Assembly (NCBI RefSeq): GCF_030164425.1
Contig: NZ_JASNJD010000009.1
Coordinates: forward strand, 119,319-183,318
Length of the DNA stretch: 64,000 nt
Source: Pseudodonghicola flavimaris
GTDB taxonomy: Bacteria; Pseudomonadota; Alphaproteobacteria; Rhodobacterales; Rhodobacteraceae
Direction of reading: 5' to 3'
Part shown: positions 44,566 to 53,639 of the stretch, piece after piece
Layout of the letters: each line of letters opens with the position of its first letter
How positions within the stretch are numbered: the first letter of the stretch is position 1
Translations under genes and position numbers: made by a program
The notes under the pieces: generated by a model
What the model was told of the DNA's origin: nothing
Seen by the model: only the letters and a program-made list of their open reading frames with translations
Database searches by the model: none

Positions 44566-46206
44566 ATGACACAGATTTTCGGGACGCAGGTCGGTCGGAC
44601 GGACGGCGCGGGCTTTGCGATCGACCGGCGCGGCCTGCTGGCGGCGGGCGGCGCGGCGGGGCTTCTGGGCGGGCTGATGCCCTTCGCTGCGGCGAAGGCC
44701 GCACGCGCAGGCGGCACCCTGGCGATGACGATCAATCCCGAACCGAACGCCATGGTCTCGGCCTTCAATACCGCCTCTCCGGTGGCGGTGATCTCGGCCA
44801 AGATGACCGAGGGTCTGCTGCATTACGATTTCGACCTGAACGCCCATCCGGCGCTGGCCACCGGCTGGGAGATGGCCGAAGACGGGCTGTCGATCCGCTT
44901 CGACCTGCGCCCGGGGGTGAAATGGCACGATGGTGTTGATTTCACCTCGGCCGATGTCGCCTATTCGATCCTGCAGATCCTCAGGAAACACCATCCGCGT
45001 GGCAAATCGGTCTTCGCCAAGGTCACCGATGTGGAGACCCCCGATGCGTTGACCGCGATCCTGCGGCTCAGCGAACCGGCGCCGGCGCTGATGTATGCGC
45101 TGTCTGGCTGGGAATCCCCGATCGTACCCAAGCACATCTATGACGGCACCGACGTGCTGACCAACCCGGCCAATAACGCGCCGGTCGGTACCGGCCCGTT
45201 CAAATTCGTCGCCTGGGAGCGCGGCAGCCATATCATCCTGGAGGCCAACCGGGATTACTGGGGCAGCGCCGCGCCGGTACTCGACCGTCTGGTGGTGCGC
45301 ATCATCACCGATCCTTCCGCCCGGGTGGCGGCCTTCGAGGCGGGAGAGCTGCATCTGGGCGGCGACGGCCCGATCCCGGTCAGCGAGGTGAAACGCTTCA
45401 CCGAGAGCCCGAAGTTCCAGGTCGAGACCCGGGGCACCGAGCTGAACAACAGTCTCGACGTGGTGGAGCTGAACCTGCGCAACGAAATTCTCGCCAAGCC
45501 GGAGGTGCGCCAGGCGCTGATGCATGCGCTGAACCGCGACCTGATGATGCAGGTGGTCTATTATGGCCTGGCAGAGCAGCTGACCGGTCCGATCCCGCAG
45601 TCGTTGCCGCATCTCTATACCGCCGATGTGCCGGCCTATCCCTACGATCCGGATCGGGCACGGGCGCTGCTCGATGCCGCAGGCCATGCCGCGGGATCGG
45701 ATGGCATGCGGTTCGGCCTCAGGCTGATCGCGCCGGCGATCGGCGACACCTATGACCGGGCCGCCCAGTTCATGCGCCAGCAGTTCAAGGCAGTGGGTAT
45801 CGATCTGGAGCTGGTCTCGGCCGATGTGCCGACCTTCATCCGCTCGGTCTATGGCGAATACGACTTCGACCTCAGCATGTTCCCGGCCTCGGTCACCGCC
45901 GATCCGACCATCGGGTCGCAGCGGTTCTACTGGTCGAAGGCGATCGCGCAGGGCACCCCCTTCGTCAATGCCTCGGGCTATTCCAGTCCGGAGATGGACA
46001 TGTTGCTGGAGGCGGCGGCGGTCGAGCCCGATCCGGCGCGGCGCAGGCAGTTCTTCATCGAGTTCCAGCAGCGAGCGATGGCGGATTTGCCGATCCTGCC
46101 GCTGGCCCGGCCGATCTATGTGACAGTCGCCAGCGCCGATGTCGAGAACTTCGTGGTGGGACCCGAGGGCGTGCGCGCCAGCTACGGGTCGCTGGCCTTC
46201 GCCTGA
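44566..46206 (+). CDS. ABC transporter substrate-binding protein, peptide/nickel family (SBP_bac_5)
   Basis: A 546-residue extracytoplasmic binding protein. The N-terminus has a Tat-type signal (IDRRGLLAAGGAAGLLGGLMPFAAAKAARA, about 19-48) with the twin arginine. The mature protein has family-5 hallmarks: AKMTEGLLHYDFDLN, WEMAEDGLSIRFDLRPGVKWHDG, and GTGPFKFVAWERGSHIILEANRDYWG. Such receptors bind peptides, nickel, opines, glutathione or other N-compounds. First gene of a complete importer operon with an Asp/Glu-racemase-type gene inserted and UbiD at the end. Confidence 0.92.
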   Translation: MTQIFGTQVGRTDGAGFAIDRRGLLAAGGAAGLLGGLMPFAAAKAARAGGTLAMTINPEPNAMVSAFNTASPVAVISAKMTEGLLHYDFDLNAHPALATGWEMAEDGLSIRFDLRPGVKWHDGVDFTSADVAYSILQILRKHHPRGKSVFAKVTDVETPDALTAILRLSEPAPALMYALSGWESPIVPKHIYDGTDVLTNPANNAPVGTGPFKFVAWERGSHIILEANRDYWGSAAPVLDRLVVRIITDPSARVAAFEAGELHLGGDGPIPVSEVKRFTESPKFQVETRGTELNNSLDVVELNLRNEILAKPEVRQALMHALNRDLMMQVVYYGLAEQLTGPIPQSLPHLYTADVPAYPYDPDRARALLDAAGHAAGSDGMRFGLRLIAPAIGDTYDRAAQFMRQQFKAVGIDLELVSADVPTFIRSVYGEYDFDLSMFPASVTADPTIGSQRFYWSKAIAQGTPFVNASGYSSPEMDMLLEAAAVEPDPARRRQFFIEFQQRAMADLPILPLARPIYVTVASADVENFVVGPEGVRASYGSLAFA

Positions 46207-46213
46207 TCCGGTC

Positions 46214-46942
46214 ATGACGGTTCCTCTGCCCCGCATCGGTGTGATCATGCTGGATACGGCGTTTCCGCGTCCGCCGGGCGATATCGGTGCGCCCGAGAGT
46301 TTTGCCGAGAGCTGCGCCGGCGGGGTGATCTATGACCGGGTGCCGGCCGCCACAATCGCCCGCGTGGCCGCGGGCGATCCGCGCGATCCGTCGCTGATCT
46401 CGGGCTTCATCGCCGCCCGCGACCGGCTGGTCGCCGCCGGGGCGGAGCTGATCACCACCTCCTGCGGGCTGCTGGTGTTCCATCAGGCGCGGCTGGCAGC
46501 GGGCTGCCCGGTGCCGGTCACCGCCTCGGCGCTGCTGCAGCTGCGGTTGCGGCTGGCAGAGCTTGGCGGGCCGGTCGGAGTGATCGGGCTGCAGGCGGCC
46601 GGGATCAGCGCCGATCATCTGCGCGCGGCCGGGGCGCCGCCGGATCTGCCGCTGGCCGGTTTCGCCGGCGACAGTCACCTGCTGTCGGTGCTCCGCCGCA
46701 ACCGCGCGGATGTCGCCGCCGATCCCGCCCGCGCCGGGGCGGAGCTCCTGGCGCTGGGGCGCGGCCTGCGCGACCGGGTGCCGGACCTGCGCGGCATCGT
46801 TCTCGAATGCACCAACTTGCCGCCCTACAAGGCGGCGCTGGTGGCGGCGCTGGATATCCCGGTGTTCGATTTCATGGACTGGCTGCGCGATGTCGCGGCC
46901 GGGCGGGCGGCGCCTGATGGCACGCCCCGCATCGCGTCCTGA
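46214..46942 (+). CDS. Asp/Glu/hydantoin racemase superfamily protein
   Basis: A 242-residue enzyme with the paired catalytic cysteines of the superfamily: Cys84 in ITTSCGLLVFH and Cys199 in IVLECTNLPPYK. GVIMLDTAFPRPPGDIG at the N-terminus is typical of the aspartate/glutamate-racemase-like group. It lies 7 bases after the binding-protein gene and 18 bases before the permease gene, inside the transporter operon, so it probably acts on the imported compound (racemisation or epimerisation). It is distinct from the isomerase at 34.9 kb. Confidence 0.82.
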   Translation: MTVPLPRIGVIMLDTAFPRPPGDIGAPESFAESCAGGVIYDRVPAATIARVAAGDPRDPSLISGFIAARDRLVAAGAELITTSCGLLVFHQARLAAGCPVPVTASALLQLRLRLAELGGPVGVIGLQAAGISADHLRAAGAPPDLPLAGFAGDSHLLSVLRRNRADVAADPARAGAELLALGRGLRDRVPDLRGIVLECTNLPPYKAALVAALDIPVFDFMDWLRDVAAGRAAPDGTPRIAS

Positions 46943-46960
46943 CCGCGGAAGGAGGACCGG

Positions 46961-47953
46961 ATGACCGCAAGCCCCCCTCGAATTCCCCTTTCCTTCGTCG
47001 GCAAGCGGCTGCTCTACGGGATGATGACCGTCTTCGCGATCGCGGTGATCAACTTTTTCCTGCTGCAGCTCGCCCCCGGCGACGCGGCCGAGGCGCTGGC
47101 CGGCGAGGCAGGCACCGCCAGTCCCGAGTATATCGCGGAGCTGCGGGCGCAGTTCGGGCTGGACCAGCCGCTGATGCTGCAGCTCTGGGCCTTCGTGTCG
47201 CGGCTCTTCACCCTCGATCTGGGCTATTCCTTCCGCTACGGCGCCGATGTCGCCGATCTGATCTTCGCCCGGCTGCCGGCGACGCTTCTGCTGATGACGA
47301 CCAGCGTGGTCTTTGCGGTGATCGGTGGCATCGTGCTGGGGGTGACGGCCGCGCGTTTCGCCAACCGGCTGCCCGACCGGCTGATCTCCTTCACCGGGTT
47401 GCTGTTCTATGCGACGCCGCCATTCTGGATCGGGCTGATGATGATCCTCGTCTTCTCGGTCTGGTTCGGATGGGTGCCAACCTCGGGGATGGAGAACGTG
47501 CTGGCCTTCAACACCGGCTGGGCGCGGGCCGTCGACATCGGCCATCACCTGATCCTGCCGGCGCTGACCCAGGCGTTCTTCTACCTGGCGATCTATATCC
47601 GGCTGGTGCGGGCGGGCATGCTGGACGTGCTGTCGCTGGAGTTCATCCGGGTGGCGCGGGCCAAGGGGATTTCCGAGGCGCGCATCGGCTATCGCCACGC
47701 GCTGCGCAGCGCGGTGATGCCGCTGGTGACGGTGGTGGGCACCAATGTCGGCGGCTTTCTGGGCGGCGCGGTGCTGACCGAGACGGTGTTTTCCTGGCCC
47801 GGGGTCGGCCGGCTGATGTTCGACGCGATGTTCCAGCGCGACCTGAACCTGCTGCTGAGCATCCTGATCCTCAGCTCGGTCTTCGTGGTGGTGACCAATT
47901 TCGTCGTCGACATCCTCTATGTACTGATCAACCCGACGGTGGAACTGAAATGA
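46961..47953 (+). CDS. ABC transporter permease, DppB type
   Basis: A 330-residue inner-membrane permease with about six hydrophobic segments. The N-terminal TVFAIAVINFFLLQLAPGDAAEALAG matches DppB/OppB proteins, and the coupling loop is EFIRVARAKGISEARIGYRHALRSAVMPLVT. TETVFSWPGVGRLMFDAM is another family hallmark. The stop overlaps the next permease start by four bases. Part of the SBP-DppBCDF-type importer. Confidence 0.93.
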   Translation: MTASPPRIPLSFVGKRLLYGMMTVFAIAVINFFLLQLAPGDAAEALAGEAGTASPEYIAELRAQFGLDQPLMLQLWAFVSRLFTLDLGYSFRYGADVADLIFARLPATLLLMTTSVVFAVIGGIVLGVTAARFANRLPDRLISFTGLLFYATPPFWIGLMMILVFSVWFGWVPTSGMENVLAFNTGWARAVDIGHHLILPALTQAFFYLAIYIRLVRAGMLDVLSLEFIRVARAKGISEARIGYRHALRSAVMPLVTVVGTNVGGFLGGAVLTETVFSWPGVGRLMFDAMFQRDLNLLLSILILSSVFVVVTNFVVDILYVLINPTVELK

Positions 47954-48804
47954 CGGGCCGGGTTTTCAGGGGATTGCGGGCGGCGGGGCGCAACTGGACC
48001 ATGAGCCTGGGGCTTCTGCTGCTTTCGGGGGTCGCGCTGATGGCGCTGACCGCGTCACTGCTGTTTCCGCTCAGCCCCTATGACATGATCGGGCCGCCGC
48101 TGCAGTGGCCGGGGCAGTTCGACGGCGCGGTCCTGGGCACCGATGCGCTGGGCCGGGATATCGCCGCGGGCATTTTCTACGGCGCTCGCATCTCGTTGCT
48201 GGTGGGCTTCGCCTCGGTCGCCTGCGCGTTGGTCTTCGGGGTGCTGATCGGCGCTTTTGCCGGCTATTACGGCGGCTGGGTCGATACCGTGCTGATGCGG
48301 GTGACCGAGCTGTTTCAGACCATCCCGCAGTTCATGCTGGCCATCGTGGTGGTGGCGATCCTCGGCGCGTCGATCGGCAATACCATCGTCGCGCTGGCGG
48401 TGGTCAGCTGGCCGGCGATTGCCCGGCTGGTGCGGGGCGAATTCATGGTGATCCGGCAACGCGCCTACGTGCAGGGTTGCATCGTCCTGGGGATGAGCGA
48501 TCTGCGGATCATGTTCGTGCAGATCCTGCCCAATGCGATCTCCGGGGTGACGGTGATGTCGACGATCCTGATCGCCACCGCCATCCTGATGGAAAGCGCG
48601 CTGTCGTTCCTGGGGTTCGGCGATCCCAACGTGATCACCTGGGGCACGATGATCGGCATGGGCCGCGGTAACCTGCGCGACGCCTGGTACATCATCACCA
48701 TTCCCGGCCTGGCGCTGCTGCTGACGGCGCTGGCGCTGAACCTGGTGGGGGACGGGCTGAACGATCTGCTGAACCCGCGCCTGCGCAAGAGAAAGGCGGG
48801 CTGA
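47950..48804 (+). CDS. ABC transporter permease, DppC type
   Basis: A 284-residue inner-membrane permease. HPLGTD-like recognition appears as AVLGTDALGRDIAAGIFYGARISLLVGF, the family hallmark after the first helix, and the coupling loop as RAYVQGCIVLGMSDLRIMFVQILPNAI; ESALSFLGFGDPNVITWGTMIG follows. The ATG at 47950 overlaps the DppB-type gene; a longer frame upstream is antiphase to it. Pairs with the preceding permease. Confidence 0.92.
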   Translation: MTGRVFRGLRAAGRNWTMSLGLLLLSGVALMALTASLLFPLSPYDMIGPPLQWPGQFDGAVLGTDALGRDIAAGIFYGARISLLVGFASVACALVFGVLIGAFAGYYGGWVDTVLMRVTELFQTIPQFMLAIVVVAILGASIGNTIVALAVVSWPAIARLVRGEFMVIRQRAYVQGCIVLGMSDLRIMFVQILPNAISGVTVMSTILIATAILMESALSFLGFGDPNVITWGTMIGMGRGNLRDAWYIITIPGLALLLTALALNLVGDGLNDLLNPRLRKRKAG

Positions 48805-48805
48805 G

Positions 48806-49807
48806 ATGTCGACACGGGATGTCCCGCTGCTGGAAATCGAGGATCTGCGCATCCGGGTCCGCAACACCCCGGGGGCAGAGATCCTGCGCGGCGTGTCGCT
48901 GCGGCTCTGGCCGGGAGAGACGCTGGCGGTGGTGGGCGAATCCGGCTGCGGCAAGTCGATGACCTCGCTGGCGGTGATGGGGCTGTTGCCGGAGGGGCTG
49001 GAGCGGACCGCCGGCACGGTGCGGCTGACCGGCACGCCGGTGCCGATCGGTGACAACCGCGCCATGCGCCGGATCCGGGCCGCCCGGATCGGCATGGTGT
49101 TTCAGGAGCCGATGGCGGCGCTCGATCCGCTGTTTCCGGTCGGCCGGCAGGTGCTGGAGGTGCTGAACGAGCATCAGCGCCTGGGCCGGCGCGCCGCCTG
49201 GGCGCGGGTGATCGAGCTGCTGGGTCTGGTCGATCTGCCTGATCCGGAGCGGATCGCGCGGTCCTATCCGCACCGGTTGTCGGGCGGGCAGCTGCAGCGG
49301 GTGGTGATCGCCATGGCCATCGCCTGCAGCCCGGAGGTTCTGATCGCCGACGAGCCGACCACGGCGCTGGATGTGACGGTGCAGGCGCAGATCATCCGGC
49401 TGCTGAAGAAGCTGCAGCGCCGCACCGGCGTGGGCATCGTCCTGATCACCCATAACCTGGGGCTGGTCGCCCATAGCGCCGATCGCGTCATGGTCATGTA
49501 TGCCGGCCGCAAGGTCGAAGAGGCCGATACCTACAGCCTGTTCACCGCGCCGCGCCATCCCTATACCCGCGGGTTGCTGGACGCGACCCCGAACCCGGAG
49601 CGGCAGGCCACCGGCGGCCGGTTGCTGAACGAGATCCCGGGCATCGTGCCCTCGATCACCGATCCGATGCCGGGTTGCCGGTTCGCCCCGCGCTGTGTCC
49701 GCCGGACCGAGGCGTGCCGTGCCCGGGTGCCCGATTTCACGGTCGTGGCCGGTCATGGCGTCGCCTGTTTCGATCCGGTCCCGCGGCCGGGGGAGGTGGC
49801 GGCATGA
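48806..49807 (+). CDS. ABC transporter ATP-binding protein, DppD type
   Basis: A 333-residue ATPase. Walker A GESGCGKS (44-51), signature LSGGQLQRVVIAMA, Walker B VLIADEPTTALD and the His switch ITHNLGLV are all present. The C-terminal oligopeptide/dipeptide extension has CRFAPRCVRRTEACRAR, whose cysteines form the iron-sulfur-like or structural cluster of this type. Starts one base after the DppC-type stop and overlaps the DppF-type start by four. Confidence 0.93.
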   Translation: MSTRDVPLLEIEDLRIRVRNTPGAEILRGVSLRLWPGETLAVVGESGCGKSMTSLAVMGLLPEGLERTAGTVRLTGTPVPIGDNRAMRRIRAARIGMVFQEPMAALDPLFPVGRQVLEVLNEHQRLGRRAAWARVIELLGLVDLPDPERIARSYPHRLSGGQLQRVVIAMAIACSPEVLIADEPTTALDVTVQAQIIRLLKKLQRRTGVGIVLITHNLGLVAHSADRVMVMYAGRKVEEADTYSLFTAPRHPYTRGLLDATPNPERQATGGRLLNEIPGIVPSITDPMPGCRFAPRCVRRTEACRARVPDFTVVAGHGVACFDPVPRPGEVAA

Positions 49808-50619
49808 GCATGACACCGCTTCTGCGGGTGCGCGACCTGCACTGCAGCTTTCGCGTCAACTCGGGCATGATCCACCCGGTGCGCGGCGTGTCCTTCGATC
49901 TGCAGCGCGGCGAGACGCTGGCGCTGGTCGGCGAATCCGGCTGCGGCAAGACCACCCTGGCGCGGGCCCTGCTGGGGCTGCAACCGCCGAGCGCCGGCAG
50001 CATCCAGATCGAGGGCAACGAGATCGCCGGGCTGAACCGGGTCGACCTGCGCCGGTTCCGGCCACAGATGCAATGCGTGTTCCAGGACCCGTTCTCCTCG
50101 CTCAACCCGCGCAAGCGGGTGGAGACGCTGATCCGCGAACCGCTCGACGTCCATCAGAAATTTGCCCCCGAGGAGCGGCGGCGTCGGGTGCACCTGATGA
50201 TGGAGAAGGTCGGCCTGCCCGCCGACTGGGGGCGTCGGTTCCCGCATGAGTTCTCCGGCGGCCAGCGGCAGCGGATCGGGATCGCCCGGGCGCTGATCCT
50301 GCAGCCCGACATCCTGATCTGCGACGAACCGGTTTCGGCGCTGGACGTGTCGGTTCAGGCGCAGATCATCAACCTGCTCTACGATCTGAAAAGCGATCTG
50401 GGGGTGAGCTATCTGTTCATCTCGCACGATCTGACGCTGGTGGAGACCTTCGCCGACCGTGTTGCGATGATGTTCGAGGGCCAGATCGTCGAGACCGGTC
50501 CCGCGCGTGAGGTCTGGTGCAATCCGCAACACGCCTTCACTCGTCGCATGATCGATGCCATTCCGGTGCCGGACGTGACCCGCCCGGCGCCGCCGGCCTT
50601 TCGTCTTGAGGCCGACTGA
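49804..50619 (+). CDS. ABC transporter ATP-binding protein, DppF type
   Basis: A 271-residue second ATPase. Walker A GESGCGKT (43-50), Q-loop VFQDPFSSLNPR, signature FSGGQRQRIGIARAL, Walker B ILICDEPVSALD and His switch ISHDLTLV. It lacks most of the C-terminal extension of longer DppF proteins, so it is somewhat short. Completes the importer; UbiD follows after 18 bases on the same strand. Confidence 0.92.
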   Translation: MSMTPLLRVRDLHCSFRVNSGMIHPVRGVSFDLQRGETLALVGESGCGKTTLARALLGLQPPSAGSIQIEGNEIAGLNRVDLRRFRPQMQCVFQDPFSSLNPRKRVETLIREPLDVHQKFAPEERRRRVHLMMEKVGLPADWGRRFPHEFSGGQRQRIGIARALILQPDILICDEPVSALDVSVQAQIINLLYDLKSDLGVSYLFISHDLTLVETFADRVAMMFEGQIVETGPAREVWCNPQHAFTRRMIDAIPVPDVTRPAPPAFRLEAD

Positions 50620-50637
50620 TCCCGAAAGGAGCCTGAC

Positions 50638-51969
50638 ATGAAAGAGCTGATCGAAACCCTGGGCGCGCGCGGAGAGCTGCTGCGGATCGCCCGGCCGGCT
50701 GACCCGAAACACCAGTTGGCGGCGGTGACGCGGGCGGTGCAGAACGCCGGCGAAGAGGTGGTGCTGTTCGAAAACGTGCCGGGTTACGACATGCCGGTGG
50801 TCTCCAACATCTACGGCTCGCACGACCGGCTGTGCCGGATGATCGGTGCCGGGGACGGCATCTTCAGCACCCGCTGGAATGCCCTGACAGAGGCGGCGGG
50901 CCGGGCTGCGACCGAAACTTGCCTGCGCCCGGCCAGCGAGGCGGAAGCGGCGGGCTTCGTCAGCGGCCCGCTGTCGGCGTTGCCGGCGATCACCTATCAC
51001 GCCCGGGACGGCGGGCCTTATTTTACCTCGGCGATCTATCTGGCCCGTGATCCCGACAACGGCGTGCCGAACCTGTCGTTCCACCGCTCGCAGATCATCA
51101 GCGAGACCGAGCTGCGGGTGCGGCTGGGGTCGTCCCACGACCTGGCGAAATACCAGGCCCGGGCCGAGGCCCGCAACGAACCGCTCGAAGCCGCGCTGCT
51201 GCTGTCCTGCCCGCCCGAGATCTTTCTGGGCGCCTGCGCCTCGCTGCCGATCGAGGCGAGCGAACTGAACCTGGCCTCCGAAATCCGCCGCGCGCCGATC
51301 GCCATGCGGCGCTGCCGGACCATCGATCTGGAGGTGCCGGCCTCGGTCGATATCGTGGTGGAGGGGCGGTTCCTGCCCAATGTCAAACGTCCGGAGGGGC
51401 CCTTCGGCGAATTCATGGGCAATTACGTCGAGGTCGGCGACAACCATGTCTTCGAGGTAACCCATGTCGAATGGCGCCGCGAGGCGGTGTTCCATTCGCT
51501 GGTCTGCGGCACGCCGGAGGACCTGCGCCCGCTCGAGGCGGTGACGGCGGCGCGGGTCTATCGCCATGTCAGCGCCCAGGTGCCCGGGGTGATTGATGTC
51601 TGCTGCCGGCCGAACGTGATGATCTCGATCATCAAGATCCGCAAGGCCTACGAAGGCCATGCCCAGCACGCAATCCTGGCCGCGCTCGGTTCCTATCTCG
51701 ATTACAACAAGGTGGTGATCGTGGTCGATGAGGATGTCGATATTTACAACCTCGAAGACGTGATGTGGGCCTACATGACTCGTGGACGGGCCGATACCCG
51801 GGCGATGATCCTCAAGGACATCCCGGGGTTCTACCGCGATCCGCACAAGGATCACTGGGGCCGGCTCTGTATCGATGCGACCCGCCCCTGGGGGCGGGAG
51901 GCCGAATTCGCCCGCAAGACCGTCCCCGGCGAGGCAGAGATTGATCTGGCCGACTGGCTGGGCGCCTGA
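50638..51969 (+). CDS. UbiD-family decarboxylase (prenyl-FMN dependent)
   Basis: A 443-residue (de)carboxylase using prenyl-FMN, Mn and K. Seen: LSFHRSQIISETELRVRLG with the conserved Arg of the cofactor site, and EGPFGEFMGNY with Glu253 and Glu258, equivalent to the catalytic Glu pair of the family (Arg-Glu-Glu/Asp network). ATG follows AAGGAG. It is the last gene of the importer operon, so it acts on a compound brought in by it or derived from it; family members decarboxylate aromatic, heteroaromatic or alpha,beta-unsaturated acids. The ubiX gene at 37.5 kb would supply its cofactor. Confidence 0.9.
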   Translation: MKELIETLGARGELLRIARPADPKHQLAAVTRAVQNAGEEVVLFENVPGYDMPVVSNIYGSHDRLCRMIGAGDGIFSTRWNALTEAAGRAATETCLRPASEAEAAGFVSGPLSALPAITYHARDGGPYFTSAIYLARDPDNGVPNLSFHRSQIISETELRVRLGSSHDLAKYQARAEARNEPLEAALLLSCPPEIFLGACASLPIEASELNLASEIRRAPIAMRRCRTIDLEVPASVDIVVEGRFLPNVKRPEGPFGEFMGNYVEVGDNHVFEVTHVEWRREAVFHSLVCGTPEDLRPLEAVTAARVYRHVSAQVPGVIDVCCRPNVMISIIKIRKAYEGHAQHAILAALGSYLDYNKVVIVVDEDVDIYNLEDVMWAYMTRGRADTRAMILKDIPGFYRDPHKDHWGRLCIDATRPWGREAEFARKTVPGEAEIDLADWLGA

Positions 51970-51978
51970 GCGGGCGGA

Positions 51979-53406
51979 TCACCCCGGCAGACGCGGGGCG
52001 GGGGTCCATTCGTCCCCGGCCAGTTCGGCGGTGTCGAAGGCGCGGAGCCGGTCGAACTGCGCTGCCCGGTCCTCGCAGAAGAAGGCCGCGGCAATTGCCC
52101 GGCCCAGCCGCTTGGCGCCGGTGCTGACGGCGGGGATATCGCCCGAGACCTTGCCGTGGCTCAGCATCGCGGCATCGTTGAAGCAATGGATGCGCGCCAG
52201 CGCCGGGCAGCTGCCGGGGATCTTTTCCAGAAAGGTGAAATCCGCCGCCAGATAGGGCGATTGCCCCAGCGGCCCCTGCGCCGGCAGGCTGTCCGGGAAA
52301 TCCGGGCGATCGGCCCAGGACAGCACATGTGGCGCGATGGCCGACAGTTCCGCCCGGTCGGCGAAATCATTGCGGAACCCGGTGGCGGCGATCAGGAAAT
52401 CGGTGGCGAAACTCCCGCGGGAGGTGTCGACGCGCAGCCGTTTGCCCTCCACCTCCGCCCCGGTGAGGGCGCAGCCGAAATGGAATTGCGCATTGGCATG
52501 CTCGGACACCCGCCGGACCGAATGGCTGGGCGGCGGCACCTGTTCGGCCATCGCATAGCTGTGGATCTTCAGCTTCCAGTCGTCGGGCAGATGCGCCAGC
52601 CCGTGGACGGTGCCGGGGCTGCCGATGCCGGTCAGCTTGTTGACGGCGGGCAGGGTGTCGCGGCGGATCAGCAGATCGACCCGCGCCGCCCCGGCCTCCA
52701 GCGCGGTGGCGGCATTGTCCATCGCCGAGGCACCGGCGCCCACCACCACCACGTCGCGGCCGCGGAGCGCCTCGAAGTCGATGTCATCGGCGCTGTGGGC
52801 CCAGAACCGGGGATCGAGTGTTTCGAGACAGGCGGGGGCAGCGCCGCCACCCAGCCCCGACCGGCCGGTCGCCAGCACCACGCGGCGCGCCAGCAGACGG
52901 CTTTCGCCATCGGGGCCCTGCAGGGTGACCCGCAGATAGGGCCCCTCGGCCCGCAGATCGGTCAACCGGGTGTCGTTGCGCACCGGCAGCGCCAGCACCC
53001 GGCGATACCAGCGCAGATAATCCATCCACTGGTCCTTGGGGATCTTGCCGAGCCTGTCCCAGGCCCCGGCGCCCCATTGCGCGGTGAACCAGGCGCGGAA
53101 GGTCAGCGCCGGCAGATCCAGCGCCGGGCCGGTCAGCGTCTTGGGCGAGCGCAGGGTGCGCATCCGGGCAAAGGTCTCCCACGGGCCCTCAAACCCCTCG
53201 GGGGCGGCGTCCACCGCGAAGGCTTTATCGATCCCCAGCATCCGCAGCTCGGCCAGCGCGGCGAGCCCGCACATGCCGGCGCCGACGATCAGCACATCGG
53301 TCACCGGTTCGTCGCCGGCGCGGCGCGGTGGCACCCAGGAGGCTGCGGGAAGGTCGAGGTAGTCGAGGTCCTCGGCCAGACGGCGTTCCAGATCGGTCAA
53401 GCTCAC
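51979..53406 (-). CDS. Flavin-containing monooxygenase-like protein
   Basis: A 475-residue two-dinucleotide-domain flavoprotein. FAD motif VLIVGAGMCGLAAL near residue 40 and NADPH motif VVVVGAGASAMDNAATAL mid-protein are seen. ATGFRNDF near the C-terminus matches the ATG-type motif of N-hydroxylating and Baeyer-Villiger monooxygenases. It converges on ubiD with nine bases between stops, and is divergent from the FAD oxidoreductase gene at 53.6 kb. Substrate unknown. Confidence 0.8.
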   Translation of the reverse strand: MSLTDLERRLAEDLDYLDLPAASWVPPRRAGDEPVTDVLIVGAGMCGLAALAELRMLGIDKAFAVDAAPEGFEGPWETFARMRTLRSPKTLTGPALDLPALTFRAWFTAQWGAGAWDRLGKIPKDQWMDYLRWYRRVLALPVRNDTRLTDLRAEGPYLRVTLQGPDGESRLLARRVVLATGRSGLGGGAAPACLETLDPRFWAHSADDIDFEALRGRDVVVVGAGASAMDNAATALEAGAARVDLLIRRDTLPAVNKLTGIGSPGTVHGLAHLPDDWKLKIHSYAMAEQVPPPSHSVRRVSEHANAQFHFGCALTGAEVEGKRLRVDTSRGSFATDFLIAATGFRNDFADRAELSAIAPHVLSWADRPDFPDSLPAQGPLGQSPYLAADFTFLEKIPGSCPALARIHCFNDAAMLSHGKVSGDIPAVSTGAKRLGRAIAAAFFCEDRAAQFDRLRAFDTAELAGDEWTPAPRLPG

Positions 53407-53429
53407 GCGGTCTGCCTTTCATCTTGCTG

Positions 53430-53445
53430 GTGGCGGTCCCGCCAC
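53430..53445. promoter_or_regulatory. Palindrome upstream of the FMO-like gene
   Basis: GTGGCGG-TC-CCGCCAC: perfect 7-base arms, 24 bases upstream of the FMO-like start in a 233-base divergent gap. Candidate operator or leader hairpin. The rest of the gap is GC-rich and shows nothing recognisable. Confidence 0.35.
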
Positions 53446-53639
53446 GGGAGGGTCGCGCCGGACCCTAGGCCGCCGGCGCCGGCGCCGGAATGCGGCAGCG
53501 GAGAATTCGGCCGCGCATGGGGTGGTTTTTCCCGCGCCTGCCCGGCAGAGAGGCACCCGGGGGCCGGGCCACTTGCCTGGGCTCCGGGTTTCTGGCAGGC
53601 CGGTTCAATCGTGGTCGTCGAAACGAGAGGAGCCGCAGG

